Assembly (NCBI GenBank): GCA_016715115.1 | Contig: JADKBM010000011.1 | Span: forward strand, 992,001 to 1,056,000 | Reading direction: 5' to 3' | Length of the DNA stretch: 64,000 bases | Source of the DNA: Acidobacteriota bacterium | GTDB lineage: Bacteria; Acidobacteriota; Blastocatellia; Pyrinomonadales; Pyrinomonadaceae | Shown here: piece by piece, positions 8,843 to 16,930 of the stretch | Layout: every line of letters begins with the position of its first letter | How positions within the stretch are numbered: position 1 is the stretch's first letter | The notes under the pieces: generated by a model | Told to the model about the DNA's origin: nothing | The model's input: only the letters and a program-made list of their open reading frames with translations | Databases searched by the model: none | Position numbers and translations under genes: made by a program

Positions 8843-10159
8843 ATGGAAATCGAAATTGCCGTCGCGGTCTTCATTCTCTTCGCAATCGTCTTCCTGGCGA
8901 CCGTAGATATGGCGTTTTCTCAGCTTTCTGACGTCAGTCTCCGACGATTGCTGGCGGATCTCGAAGAGACGCCGCGCAGAAAGACTTTCGAGTTTCTTCA
9001 GCAGATTCTTGAGAACCGCCCTCGATTCCGTTTCGCCCTGTCGGCGACGATCCAGATCCTGCTGATTCTCTTCTCGGTGCTCGTAACCATCATCGTTCTC
9101 AGGTTCTTTCAAAGTCACGCCGAATTGCTCGGTTATTCGATTCTCATCGGTCTGACGCTTTCCGTCCTTTTCCGGCAGGTGATCCCGTGGTTGCTGACCT
9201 GGAAGGATCCCGAGAAAAAGCTTCTCCTGTTGCTTCCGTTCGTGCGTCCGCTTTACGAAATAGTGCCGTTCATCGCCGATCCGGTCGAGCCTTCGTTCCG
9301 CGGCAAGATCCAGACGTCGCTTGAGAACACGCTGTCGCCGAACGGACCGACAGACGCCGAACGAGAAGACGCCGCCGACGATTTTCAGGCGCTGATGGAA
9401 GTCGGCGAGGCCGAAGGAATTATCGAAGAGAGCGAGCGCGAACTCATAGAAACGATGGTCGAGTTCTCCGAAACGCGCGCCGGAGAGATTATGACGCCGC
9501 GGACCGAGATCTGCGCGCTGCCGTTCGGAGCCACCGTCCGCCAGGCCCGTGACTTGATAAACGAGGAGAAATACTCCCGAATGCCGGTCTATCGGGATTC
9601 GATCGACAATATCGAAGGCGTGATCTATGTCAGGGATCTGATGCAGGCGTGGGCGGACGGCAAGGAAAACGAATCGATCGCCGCCTATTTGCGTTCGGCG
9701 TACTTCGTTCCCGAGACCAAATCAGCTGCCGATCTTCTGAAAGCGATGCAGAGCAATCACGTTCAGATCGCCGTTGTTGTCGATGAATACGGGGGCGTCG
9801 CGGGTTTGGTGACTCTCGAGGACATTATCGAGGAGATCGTCGGCGAGATCGAAGATGAGGACATCGAAGAAGAGGAGATCGTCGAGATCATCGAGGCCGA
9901 TGACGGATACTTCGACGTTCCGGCGTCCGTCGAGATCGGCAAGATCGAGAAGATCTTTGACATCGAGATCGACGACGACGAGGTCACGACAATTGCCGGG
10001 CTCGTGATCAGCGAGGCCGGTTACGTTCCCAGGATCGGCGAGAGAATCGAGCTTCACGGACTTGAGGTCGAAATTCTCGGAGCCGATGAAAAGCGTTTGC
10101 TCCAGCTTCGTATCAGGAAGATCACGGAGTCGGACGAATCGGACTCGGAAAACGTATAG
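8843..10159 (+). CDS. CBS-domain membrane protein of the CorC/HlyC-CNNM class
   Basis: The 438-residue protein has an N-terminal hydrophobic segment, a membrane region of several helices (to about residue 130), a tandem CBS module (from IMTPRTEI, about residue 213, through VVVDEYGGVAGLVTLEDI), a very acidic stretch, and a C-terminal CorC_HlyC domain (about 350-425). Relatives are proposed Mg/Co efflux or regulatory proteins; the haemolysin name is historical. The acidic EDEDIEEEEIVEIIE stretch just after CBS2 is common in the family. The 55 bp to the divergent acylase gene must contain both start regions. Confidence 0.85.
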   Translation: MEIEIAVAVFILFAIVFLATVDMAFSQLSDVSLRRLLADLEETPRRKTFEFLQQILENRPRFRFALSATIQILLILFSVLVTIIVLRFFQSHAELLGYSILIGLTLSVLFRQVIPWLLTWKDPEKKLLLLLPFVRPLYEIVPFIADPVEPSFRGKIQTSLENTLSPNGPTDAEREDAADDFQALMEVGEAEGIIEESERELIETMVEFSETRAGEIMTPRTEICALPFGATVRQARDLINEEKYSRMPVYRDSIDNIEGVIYVRDLMQAWADGKENESIAAYLRSAYFVPETKSAADLLKAMQSNHVQIAVVVDEYGGVAGLVTLEDIIEEIVGEIEDEDIEEEEIVEIIEADDGYFDVPASVEIGKIEKIFDIEIDDDEVTTIAGLVISEAGYVPRIGERIELHGLEVEILGADEKRLLQLRIRKITESDESDSENV

Positions 10160-10296
10160 AGCAATCCCCAGAACTGCTCGAACATTTGCGACCCGATGTG
10201 AGTGTGTTAAGCTTTTTTTGCCGGCTTGAGCGCCGTTTTCGATCCGAAAACGCATTGGATGGACAGGCAAGGCCACAACGAACGAGGAGTTATTTT

Positions 10297-10932
10297 ATGG
10301 CAATCAGATTAGGTGATACCGCCCCCGATTTTACCGCCGAGACCACACAGGGAACGATTAATTTCCACGAATGGCTCGGTGATAGTTGGGGAGTTTTGTT
10401 TTCGCATCCGAAGGATTACACGCCCGTTTGCACCACCGAACTCGGTATGGCCGCAAGGCTCAAGCCCGAGTTTGAGAAACGCAACGTCAAAGTGATCGGA
10501 CTCAGCGTCGACCCGCTCGACTCGCACATTGGTTGGGAAAAGGATATCGAGGAAACGCAAGGCACGGCCGTCAATTTCCCGATGATCGCCGATTCCGACC
10601 GCAAGGTTTCGGATCTTTACGATATGATCCATCCGAACGCGAACGACACCTTTACGGTTCGTTCGGTCTTCGTCATCGGCCCCGACAAGAAGGTCAAGCT
10701 GACTCTAACCTATCCGGCAAGCACCGGCCGCAATTTCGACGAGATCCTGCGCGTCATCGATTCGCTTCAATTGACCGCAAATTACAGCGTTGCGACTCCC
10801 GTCAACTGGAAGGACGGCGACGACTGCATCATCGTTCCGGCGCTTTCGAACGAAGCCGCGAAGGAGAAGTTCCCGGCCGGCTGGCGGGAGGTCAAGCCGT
10901 ATTTGCGGATCACCAAGCAACCGAACAAGTGA
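10297..10932 (+). CDS. 1-Cys peroxiredoxin (Prx6 class)
   Basis: The 211-residue cytosolic enzyme reduces hydrogen peroxide and alkyl peroxides. The peroxidatic Cys45 lies in DYTPVCTTELG, and the long C-terminal domain (WKDGDDCIIVP, PAGWREVKPYLRITKQP) is characteristic of the Prx6/AhpC-TSA 1-Cys group rather than typical 2-Cys enzymes. GAGGAG lies 7 bp before ATG at 10297, fixing the start; an upstream in-frame start has no support. It stands alone with a 137-bp upstream gap. Confidence 0.93.
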   Translation: MAIRLGDTAPDFTAETTQGTINFHEWLGDSWGVLFSHPKDYTPVCTTELGMAARLKPEFEKRNVKVIGLSVDPLDSHIGWEKDIEETQGTAVNFPMIADSDRKVSDLYDMIHPNANDTFTVRSVFVIGPDKKVKLTLTYPASTGRNFDEILRVIDSLQLTANYSVATPVNWKDGDDCIIVPALSNEAAKEKFPAGWREVKPYLRITKQPNK

Positions 10933-10998
10933 TCCTGTGGTTTCGGATTTGGATCGGGGGGGGCTTCGAATCTCAATTCGAAACCTCCTTTTGCGAGA

Positions 10999-11214
10999 GT
11001 GGAGACATCGGAAACAAAGGTTTGCGAACGTTGCGGCCGGGAATTTTTCTGCGGCGCGCTGTCGGGAAATTGCCGGTGTTTCGAAATTCAACTTAGCGCG
11101 GAAACCCTTTCAGACCTGAGGCGGAGTTTTTCGAGTTGTTTGTGCTTTGATTGTCTGACTGAGTTTTCCCGCCCGCGGGAGGAAACGGTTTATGAGCAAC
11201 GAGAAACAACTTGA
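10999..11214 (+). CDS. Small cysteine-rich CWC-type protein
   Basis: This 71-residue protein has the pattern CERCGREFFCG, then CRCF, then CLCFDC, which resembles the cysteine-rich CWC family of putative zinc-binding small proteins of unknown function. The start is GTG at 10999. Its 3' end overlaps the following membrane-protein gene by 23 bp, so the two are probably co-transcribed with the deoxyhypusine-synthase-like gene. Confidence 0.7.
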   Translation: METSETKVCERCGREFFCGALSGNCRCFEIQLSAETLSDLRRSFSSCLCFDCLTEFSRPREETVYEQRETT

Positions 11215-11485
11215 GCGCTGGAAGAAGGTGAGGCAAAAAGGCGCCGCTTTCTTTATCGGAATCTACGGATTGCTGTGGGGCCTGTTTATGATGGCGATAA
11301 TGTGCCTTTTCCAGTTTCTGGTCGGGCGATTTGTGCCCGGCCGCGAGATCGACGATTTCTTTGTTCCGTTGAACCTCGGCATTTATCTTGGGATTTTTCT
11401 GGTCGTCGGCTTCGGCTGGGCGGCGGTCAACTGGTTCGTGAATGAACGCAGGTTCGCGGAATCGAATAAGGGCGATCAAGAATGA
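11192..11485 (+). CDS. Small two-helix membrane protein
   Basis: The 97-residue product has a charged N-terminus, two strongly hydrophobic helices (about 19-46 and 62-83), and a short polar tail. GGAGG lies about 9 bp before the ATG. It overlaps the CWC gene at its start and the DHS-like gene at its stop (ATGA overlap), so translation of all three is probably coupled. I do not recognise the family; it resembles 2TM-domain proteins in size and layout. Confidence 0.75.
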   Translation: MSNEKQLERWKKVRQKGAAFFIGIYGLLWGLFMMAIMCLFQFLVGRFVPGREIDDFFVPLNLGIYLGIFLVVGFGWAAVNWFVNERRFAESNKGDQE

Positions 11486-12612
11486 GAAAAAAGAAGAGCA
11501 AATTCCTTTCGGGCAAGCGGATCGATCCGACACCGATCGATGGCAAAACGAACCTCGCCGATCTCATCGACGAATCGTTTATGGCTTACAATGCCGCGCG
11601 CCTGCGGGAAGCGTGCCAGCTTTTTACGAAAAAGATGCTCGAGCCCGACGTGACGATCGGCGTCACGCTTACCGGAGCGCTGACGCCGGCCGGCCTCGGA
11701 ATATCAGCACTGATCCCGTTGATCAAGGCCGGATTCATCGACTGGATCATTTCGACCGGGGCGAATCTTTACCACGACACGCATTTCGGGATCGGGCTGT
11801 CGCTTCACCAGGGAGACGCAAAGCTCGACGACCGCATCTTGCGCGACGAAGAAGTGGTGCGGATCTTCGACATCTTTTTCGACTATTCCGTCCTGCTCGA
11901 CACGGATGAGTTCTTCCGGCGCCTGATCGAACACGATGAATTTCAAAGGCCTATGAGTTCCGCCGAGTTTCATTATCTCGCCGGCAAGTACATCCGCGAA
12001 CGGGAGAAGAAACTCGGCATCAAAGAGAAATCGCTGCTCGCCGTCGCCTATGAATACGGTGTTCCCGTTTACACGTCATCGCCGGGCGATTCGTCGATCG
12101 GGATGAACATTGCGGCGAAGGAACTACAGGGCGGCAAACTGGTCCTGAATCCGAATCTCGACGTCAATGAAACGGCGTCGATCGTGCTCGCGGCGAAGCG
12201 CGGAGTCGTGCATACCGGCAAAAAGCAGAAGAAGGGCGGCAAATCGGCGATCTTCATTCTCGGCGGCGGCAGTCCGAAGAACTTCGCGCTCCAGACCGAG
12301 CCGCAGATCCAGGAAGTTCTCGGGATCGACGAGAAGGGGCACGACTACTTTCTGCAGGTCACGGACGCGCGTCCTGACACGGGCGGATTGTCGGGCGCCA
12401 CACCGGCCGAGGCGGTCAGCTGGGGAAAGGTCGATCCGGACAAGCTTCCCGACGCGGTCGTCGCCTATATCGACTCGACGGTCGCGTTGCCGCTGATCAC
12501 CGCATATGCATTGGCCCGTCACGACCCGCGGGAACCGAAACGGCTTTACGACCGCCGCGACGAGTTTATGGAACTGTTGAAGAAGGAATACGAGAGATCG
12601 ACAAGACGGTAG
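11482..12612 (+). CDS. Deoxyhypusine-synthase-like enzyme, probable homospermidine synthase
   Basis: The 376-residue protein matches deoxyhypusine synthase throughout. Visible motifs are VGVTLTGALTPAG-like substrate loop residues, ISTGANLYHD, GGGSPKNF, and the active-site lysine in EAVSWGK (Lys316) that forms the imine intermediate. Bacteria lack the eIF5A substrate; characterised bacterial relatives make sym-homospermidine from putrescine and spermidine or related amines. I infer polyamine synthesis. The gene overlaps the upstream membrane-protein gene by ATGA. A strong inverted repeat begins immediately after the stop codon. Confidence 0.88.
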   Translation: MRKKKSKFLSGKRIDPTPIDGKTNLADLIDESFMAYNAARLREACQLFTKKMLEPDVTIGVTLTGALTPAGLGISALIPLIKAGFIDWIISTGANLYHDTHFGIGLSLHQGDAKLDDRILRDEEVVRIFDIFFDYSVLLDTDEFFRRLIEHDEFQRPMSSAEFHYLAGKYIREREKKLGIKEKSLLAVAYEYGVPVYTSSPGDSSIGMNIAAKELQGGKLVLNPNLDVNETASIVLAAKRGVVHTGKKQKKGGKSAIFILGGGSPKNFALQTEPQIQEVLGIDEKGHDYFLQVTDARPDTGGLSGATPAEAVSWGKVDPDKLPDAVVAYIDSTVALPLITAYALARHDPREPKRLYDRRDEFMELLKKEYERSTRR

Positions 12613-12613
12613 T

Positions 12614-12678
12614 CGTAAGAGTCACGCCTTCAGGCGTGAACGCCTGAAGGCATCACGCCTGAAGGCGTGACTCTTACG
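12614..12678. repeat. Perfect 26-bp inverted repeat
   Basis: Arms 12614-12639 and 12653-12678 are exact complements, separated by 13 nt. The arms themselves contain a smaller palindrome (TCACGCCTTCAGGCGTGA). The structure begins right after the DHS-like stop codon. It lacks a T-run, so it is not a classical terminator, but as RNA it would form a very stable stem. Confidence 0.9.
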
Positions 12679-12740
12679 AAAGCTCTTACGAAAGCTCTTA
12701 CGAAAGCTCTTACGAAAGCTCTTACGAAAGCTCTTACGAA
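12671..12740 (+). repeat. Six tandem copies of CTCTTACGAAAG ahead of a start codon
   Basis: The 12-bp unit begins inside the right arm of the preceding palindrome and repeats at 12671, 12683, 12695, 12707, 12719 and 12731 (the last incomplete). It ends 3 bp before the ATG of the biotin carrier gene. No Shine-Dalgarno sequence is visible otherwise. Unit number could change spacing between the palindrome and the gene. Confidence 0.9.
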
Positions 12741-12743
12741 AAA

Positions 12744-13232
12744 ATGAAACTGCAAGCTGAATTGAACAACGAAAAGTACGAGATCGAAGTCAAGCGCGAC
12801 GGCGAACGCGTATTCGCGCGTGTCGACGACCGTGAATACGAGCTCGAAGCATCCGAGGTCGAACCGAACGTCTTTCTGATGAAATCGGGCGGGCGAATTC
12901 ACGAGGTTTACGTCGCTCCCAGCGGCATCGTCAACATCGGCAAGCATCAACTTGAGGTCAAGTTGTACGATCCGAAACGTCTCCGCGGTTCGGCTGCTTC
13001 CGAAGAAAGCGCCGACGGTATCGCCGAGATCAAAACCGCAATGCCCGGGAGAATGGTCCGCATCCTCGCACAGGTCGGAGACGCCGTGAAGCATGGCGAC
13101 GGAGTCGTCGTCGTTGAGGCGATGAAGATGCAAAACGAGATGAAATCTCCGAAGGACGGCGTGGTCAAGGAGATTCGTTTCGAGGAAGGTTCGAACGTCA
13201 ACGCCGGCGAGGTGCTGGCGGTGATCGAATAA
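12744..13232 (+). CDS. Biotin/lipoyl carrier protein
   Basis: The 162-residue protein ends in a biotinyl domain (about 88-162) with the acceptor Lys128 in EAMKMQNEM. The N-terminal half is a small beta-rich domain of the kind found in stand-alone acyl-CoA carboxylase carrier subunits. It would serve as carboxyl carrier for a biotin-dependent carboxylase or decarboxylase encoded elsewhere; no carboxylase gene lies nearby. The upstream leader is entirely repeat DNA. The next gene converges and its stop codon abuts this one. Confidence 0.88.
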   Translation: MKLQAELNNEKYEIEVKRDGERVFARVDDREYELEASEVEPNVFLMKSGGRIHEVYVAPSGIVNIGKHQLEVKLYDPKRLRGSAASEESADGIAEIKTAMPGRMVRILAQVGDAVKHGDGVVVVEAMKMQNEMKSPKDGVVKEIRFEEGSNVNAGEVLAVIE

Positions 13233-13601
13233 TCAGCCTTCCTTGGGGAATTCGGACTCGTCGATATGAAGGCGATGAAAGAGCCTGTGAACCACGGGCC
13301 CGAACGCAATCCCGGCGATGACAAGGACCGCGAAACCGCTGTAGAGGGCATAGATCGAAGCGAAGATCTTCCCTCCGCCGGTTCCCGGATTTGCCATCGG
13401 CCCCATTCCGGAAAGGATCATCGACGCATTCAACAACGCGTCAAGCCACGAAAGGTCTTCGAAGTACCGGTAGCCGCACGTCCCAACGGCCAGCGAAACT
13501 ATAACCAAGAATGTCCCGGCGCTCAGACTCAGGAGCATCCGCGAAGCGAATTTTCGCCACGGCAGAAGCGGTTCGGATTTGTGTTCGATCGGCAGTTTCA
13601 T
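13233..13601 (-). CDS. Small two-helix membrane protein with a pore-loop-like segment
   Basis: The 122-residue protein has two hydrophobic helices (about 21-44 and 80-107). Between them lies DALLNASMILSGMGP, which resembles the P-loop of two-helix potassium channels but has GMGP where the selectivity filter would have GYG. I infer a channel-like fold; function is unknown. I chose ATG at 13601; the in-frame extension upstream runs into GATTCCA repeat DNA and is not homologous. It converges on the biotin carrier gene with no gap. Confidence 0.65.
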   Translation of the reverse strand: MKLPIEHKSEPLLPWRKFASRMLLSLSAGTFLVIVSLAVGTCGYRYFEDLSWLDALLNASMILSGMGPMANPGTGGGKIFASIYALYSGFAVLVIAGIAFGPVVHRLFHRLHIDESEFPKEG

Positions 13602-13611
13602 CGGTTGGCAG

Positions 13612-13800
13612 ATTTCAGAGATTCCGGATATTCCAAATTCCAGGAGCCAGATTTCAGGTTTCAAATGTTTCAAATTCCAGATTCCAGATTCCAGGTTCCA
13701 GGTTCCAAATTCCAGGTTCCAGATTCCAAGGTTCGAGATTCCAAGATCCCAGATCCGAATTCAAGATTCCGGAATTCCAAGGATTCCAGACTGGGAATCC
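13612..13800. repeat. Heptanucleotide GATTCCA/GGTTCCA array
   Basis: Words of AGATTCCA, AAATTCCA and AGGTTCCA follow one another across this stretch, the reverse complement of the GGAATC arrays at the left end of the window. It runs into the second copy of the palindromic mini-element. Long reading frames here are artefacts. Confidence 0.8.
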
Positions 13801-13821
13801 CGAATCGCGTTGCAATCGCGT

Positions 13822-13927
13822 CGAGTCGGTACCATCTGCGGTAGCGGATGGTTGGTTGCGGCACTCCCGGACCGAAGTATTGATACCAACCTATCTTCAA
13901 CCAACCGCGCAGATGGTACTGACTCGT
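13822..13927. repeat. Long palindromic mini-element, copy 2
   Basis: This is related to 811-919. The left arm is intact (13822-13854) but the right arm has lost several bases around 13901-13911. The central loop is in the opposite orientation to copy 1, while both flanks keep the same orientation, as if the stem had been flipped. The downstream flank ends at GGTTTTTCAAAGCTCCTG (13955-13972). Confidence 0.8.
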
Positions 13928-13972
13928 TCCGGCCCCGAATACAAAGAACCCCTGGGTTTTTCAAAGCTCCTG

Positions 13973-14155
13973 ATTCCCAAATCCCAAATTCCAGGTTCCA
14001 AATGTTCCAAATTCCAAATTCCAGATCCCAAATCCCAATTCCCAAATCCCAATTCCCAAATCCCAAATCCCAATTCCTAAATCCCAATTCCCAATTCCCA
14101 AATCCCAATTCCCAAATCCCAAATCCCAATTCCCAATTCCCAAATCCTAAGATAC
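13973..14155. repeat. Heptanucleotide AAATCCC/AATTCCC array
   Basis: Around 25 seven-base words alternating AAATCCC and AATTCCC fill the space up to the 3' end of the chitosanase gene, overlapping its last codons by a few bases. It starts after an 18-bp boundary motif at 13955-13972. Confidence 0.85.
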
Positions 14156-14827
14156 TTTTGTTCCATTCGCGTTTATCGGCAATGTTGAAAGCGTCCAGTT
14201 TCCCTTCGCGATCTCGTTCTTGAAACATTGCGTCCGGTAAACGGTTTTGCGAACTGCCTCGCGATGGTGATTGCCAAGCCAGATATGGCGCGCGTTCACA
14301 TAGGCGGTCGTCCACTCGATCTCGTTGCCGCCGAGATCCGGCGGATTTTCGGGAAACATCTGGCGGATCACCCACAAAACGCCGCCGCTGTGAATGAACG
14401 AATCATAGATCACAAGCGCCGAAAGCGGCAGTATGAATCCGTGGTCCGACGCCCACTTCATTGCCGGTTTGTAATAACGATCATCAAAGAACCGATCCTG
14501 AACGTTGCGCATCACGGCGTCGTCGCGTCCCGCCTTTCGCAGCAGATCCTTGAATTCGGAATTGTCGGTCAAAGGGACGCTCCCAACCTTTTCGGCAAAC
14601 GGCTTGAGCTTTTTCGAGAATGTCCCGTTGGCCGCCACGTAGCGTTGGACCAGATCGCGCAGATTGCCGTACTCCGTCGTTTGCGAACGCCCGTACGTGA
14701 TCTGCCGAACGTCATTCGGCCCGTCGGCATAGATCGAGATCGCCGAATAGTTTCCCGCCGGAGTCCCGCTCTCGAAAACATTGATGACTCGCTCGATAAT
14801 TCGTTTCTGCGCTGAAAGAAGTTTCAT
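14147..14827 (-). CDS. GH46-type chitosanase
   Basis: The 226-residue protein matches glycoside hydrolase family 46, which hydrolyses chitosan with inversion. The probable acid is Glu19 (INVFESG) and the probable base is Asp35 (IYADG), followed by the family segment ITYGRSQTTEYGNL. The helical C-terminal lobe includes ALVIYDSFIHSGG. I see no signal peptide; the start MKLLSAQKRIIERV begins directly at the catalytic domain, so it may be cytosolic or released another way. Both ends are bordered by heptanucleotide arrays. Confidence 0.8.
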   Translation of the reverse strand: MKLLSAQKRIIERVINVFESGTPAGNYSAISIYADGPNDVRQITYGRSQTTEYGNLRDLVQRYVAANGTFSKKLKPFAEKVGSVPLTDNSEFKDLLRKAGRDDAVMRNVQDRFFDDRYYKPAMKWASDHGFILPLSALVIYDSFIHSGGVLWVIRQMFPENPPDLGGNEIEWTTAYVNARHIWLGNHHREAVRKTVYRTQCFKNEIAKGNWTLSTLPINANGTKVS

Positions 14828-14839
14828 AGTCTACAATCG

Positions 14840-15012
14840 AAAACATTCCAGGATTCCAGGATTCCAAGTTCCAGATTCCAAATTCCAGATTCCGAGTTCC
14901 AGATTCCAAGTTCCAGATTCCAGATTCCAGATTCCAGATTCCAGATTCCAGATTCCAGATTCCAAGTTCCAGATTCCAAAATCCAAAATCCAAAATCCAA
15001 AATCTAAAATCG
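14840..15012. repeat. Heptanucleotide GATTCCA/AATCCAA array
   Basis: About 24 seven-base words (GATTCCA, then AATCCAA towards the right) fill the gap between the NtrC-type gene and the chitosanase. Both neighbours are on the minus strand, so any chitosanase promoter must lie within or read through the array. Confidence 0.85.
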
Positions 15013-15016
15013 GCAA

Positions 15017-16462
15017 TCATTCCAGTCCGTGGCGCTTGATAATGCCGTAAAGCCTCGGCCGGTAGACGTTCAGGGCCTTCGATGCGGCCTGTTTATTGCC
15101 ACCCGTTTTCGTCAGGGCCGCGCGGACGATCCCTTTTTCAAGCAGATCGAAGGCGTCGCGATTCTCGTCGTCGAACGGAGCTTCCGGAAGATTCGAAATC
15201 ACGGTCCGCCCGATCTCGTCAAAAAATTCTTCAGCTGAAAGCCCGACCGCGAGCGTGCTCAAACGAACCCGCGCGGCGTCGCTGCTGGGCGCGACGGTCT
15301 CCATTCCAGGGATCCGCAGGTCCGTGATGCTATCCGTCTTGCACAACAAGACCGCTCTCTCGATCGAATGCTGCAGTTCGCGGACGTTTCCGCGCCAGGT
15401 GTAATTCAGCATCTGATCGAACGCCGACTGCGCAAATCCGTTGACCGGACGATGGTATTTTTCCGAATAATGCTCAAGAAAATGCTCTGCCAGCGCCGGT
15501 ACGTCCTCCATCCTCTCACGCAGCGGCGGGATTCGGATCTCGATCGTGTTTATCCTGTAAAAAAGATCCTCGCGCAGAAAGCCGTCGGCGATCGCCGCCA
15601 TCGGATCGCGGTTGGTCGCCGAGATGAGTCGAAAGTCCGCATCCTGCGGCGTTTCGCTCCCGACGCTGTAATAGACTCGTTCCTGAAGAACACGAAGCAG
15701 TTTCGGCTGAAGTTCGACCGGCATTTCGGCGATCTCGTCGAGCAGCAGACTTCCCTTCGATGCCTGGCCGATGAATCCCGTTTTGTCGCTCGTCGCCCCC
15801 GTGAACGAGCCCTTCGTGTGACCGAAAAGCTGCGATTCGATAAGATCTTTCGGCAAGGCCGAGCAATTGACCTTAACAAACGGCTTTTTCGAGCGGAGGC
15901 TCTTGAAGTGGATCGCATTGGCGATGACTTCCTTTCCGGTTCCCGATTCGCCGAGGATCAGAATGTTCGCATCCGTTTCCGCGACGCTGTCGATGATCTC
16001 ATAAATGTCCTGCATCGCACGGCTTCCGCCGATGATGCCCTCGTACGATGCGCGGCTCGAGAGCCGCCCGCGCAGTTCGCGGATCTCTCGTTTCTGCTGT
16101 TTCCGCTCGACCGCCTTTTCGATCAGCACCCGCAGATCGTCAAATTTGACCGGCTTTTCGACATAGTAGAACGCGCCCGCCTTGGTCGCTTCGATCGCTT
16201 TGTCGACCGAACCGAAAGCCGTGATCATAATGATCTCGGTTTCGGGAGAGACTTCCTTCGACGCGCGAACGATCTCGATCCCGTTCGTGTCCGGCAGATT
16301 GAAATCAGTAAGAACGATGTCGAACTCGGTATCGCGGATATGTTCGAGAGCCGTCGAACCGCGATCGGCCGTCGTCACGGCGAATCCGTCCGCCTCGAGC
16401 CGAAACCTCATCATATCGAGCGTCGCCTCGTCATCGTCAATGATCAATGCCTTGAACTTCAT
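15017..16462 (-). CDS. Sigma-54-dependent NtrC-type response regulator
   Basis: The 481-residue protein has a receiver domain (about 3-115; phospho-acceptor Asp53 in VLTDFNLPDTNG, switch Lys in YVEKPVKF), a sigma-54 AAA+ domain (about 140-375; Walker A GESGTGKE, sigma-contact loop GSFTGA, Walker B LLLDEIAEM) and a C-terminal Fis-type helix-turn-helix (NKQAASKALNVYRPRLYGII). An unusual spacer of about 70 residues lies between AAA+ and the HTH. No sensor kinase or -12/-24 promoter is obvious next to it, so its targets are unknown. Confidence 0.93.
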   Translation of the reverse strand: MKFKALIIDDDEATLDMMRFRLEADGFAVTTADRGSTALEHIRDTEFDIVLTDFNLPDTNGIEIVRASKEVSPETEIIMITAFGSVDKAIEATKAGAFYYVEKPVKFDDLRVLIEKAVERKQQKREIRELRGRLSSRASYEGIIGGSRAMQDIYEIIDSVAETDANILILGESGTGKEVIANAIHFKSLRSKKPFVKVNCSALPKDLIESQLFGHTKGSFTGATSDKTGFIGQASKGSLLLDEIAEMPVELQPKLLRVLQERVYYSVGSETPQDADFRLISATNRDPMAAIADGFLREDLFYRINTIEIRIPPLRERMEDVPALAEHFLEHYSEKYHRPVNGFAQSAFDQMLNYTWRGNVRELQHSIERAVLLCKTDSITDLRIPGMETVAPSSDAARVRLSTLAVGLSAEEFFDEIGRTVISNLPEAPFDDENRDAFDLLEKGIVRAALTKTGGNKQAASKALNVYRPRLYGIIKRHGLE

Positions 16463-16664
16463 TGCCGATATTGTATCAAATTAATGCACTTTGTTCAGTT
16501 TGCGAATGAAGATTCCAGATCCGGGAGCTTTTAAAAACCTACGTAACGGCGATCCCGGAGCCGTTTCTGACAAAGATTATACAGATAGATCCGATGCAAG
16601 CTGATGCTTCAAACTCAGCGTTTTTTGAGATTCAATGCGGTCTCGATGAGTAGAACAGATCCTA

Positions 16665-16930
16665 CGGACCGATCTCGTCGTCACCTCCGTCTCGGTGCTC
16701 GACGCAGCCCGGATCGCATTAAACAAGAAATGGGACGGCCGCGACCGCACGGTCCCCCGTTTTCTACTGCTCGACCCGAGCTGTTCAAAAGCCGAGCGGT
16801 GGTACGCGTCCGACGAGATCCTGTGTCTCGTGAATACTTCGATGTCATACACAAAGCTCGGATTCAGCCACGTCGAGGCGCTTCACAAAGCGGTTCTCGC
16901 CCTGCTTTCCGGCGACGAGTTTCTAGTTGT
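16665..16930 (+). pseudogene. Gene fragment of unknown family upstream of the RHS locus
   Basis: One frame here reads like real protein (for example VPRFLLLDPSCSKAERWYAS and ALHKAVLALLSGDEFLVVV) but has no proper start and runs into RHS sequence in a different frame at about 16930. I take it as an internal piece of an unrelated gene fused to the truncated RHS end. The region 16463-16664 holds an array boundary motif (16522-16539) and no gene. Confidence 0.4.

Noticed and set aside
12614..12678. Rho-independent terminator for the DHS-like gene
   Set aside because: The stem is strong but no T-run follows on either strand; I list it as a repeat, though it may still slow transcription.
12630..13133. 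Minus-strand frame with repeated VRAF units
   Set aside because: It is the shadow of the 12-bp repeats and of the biotin carrier gene.
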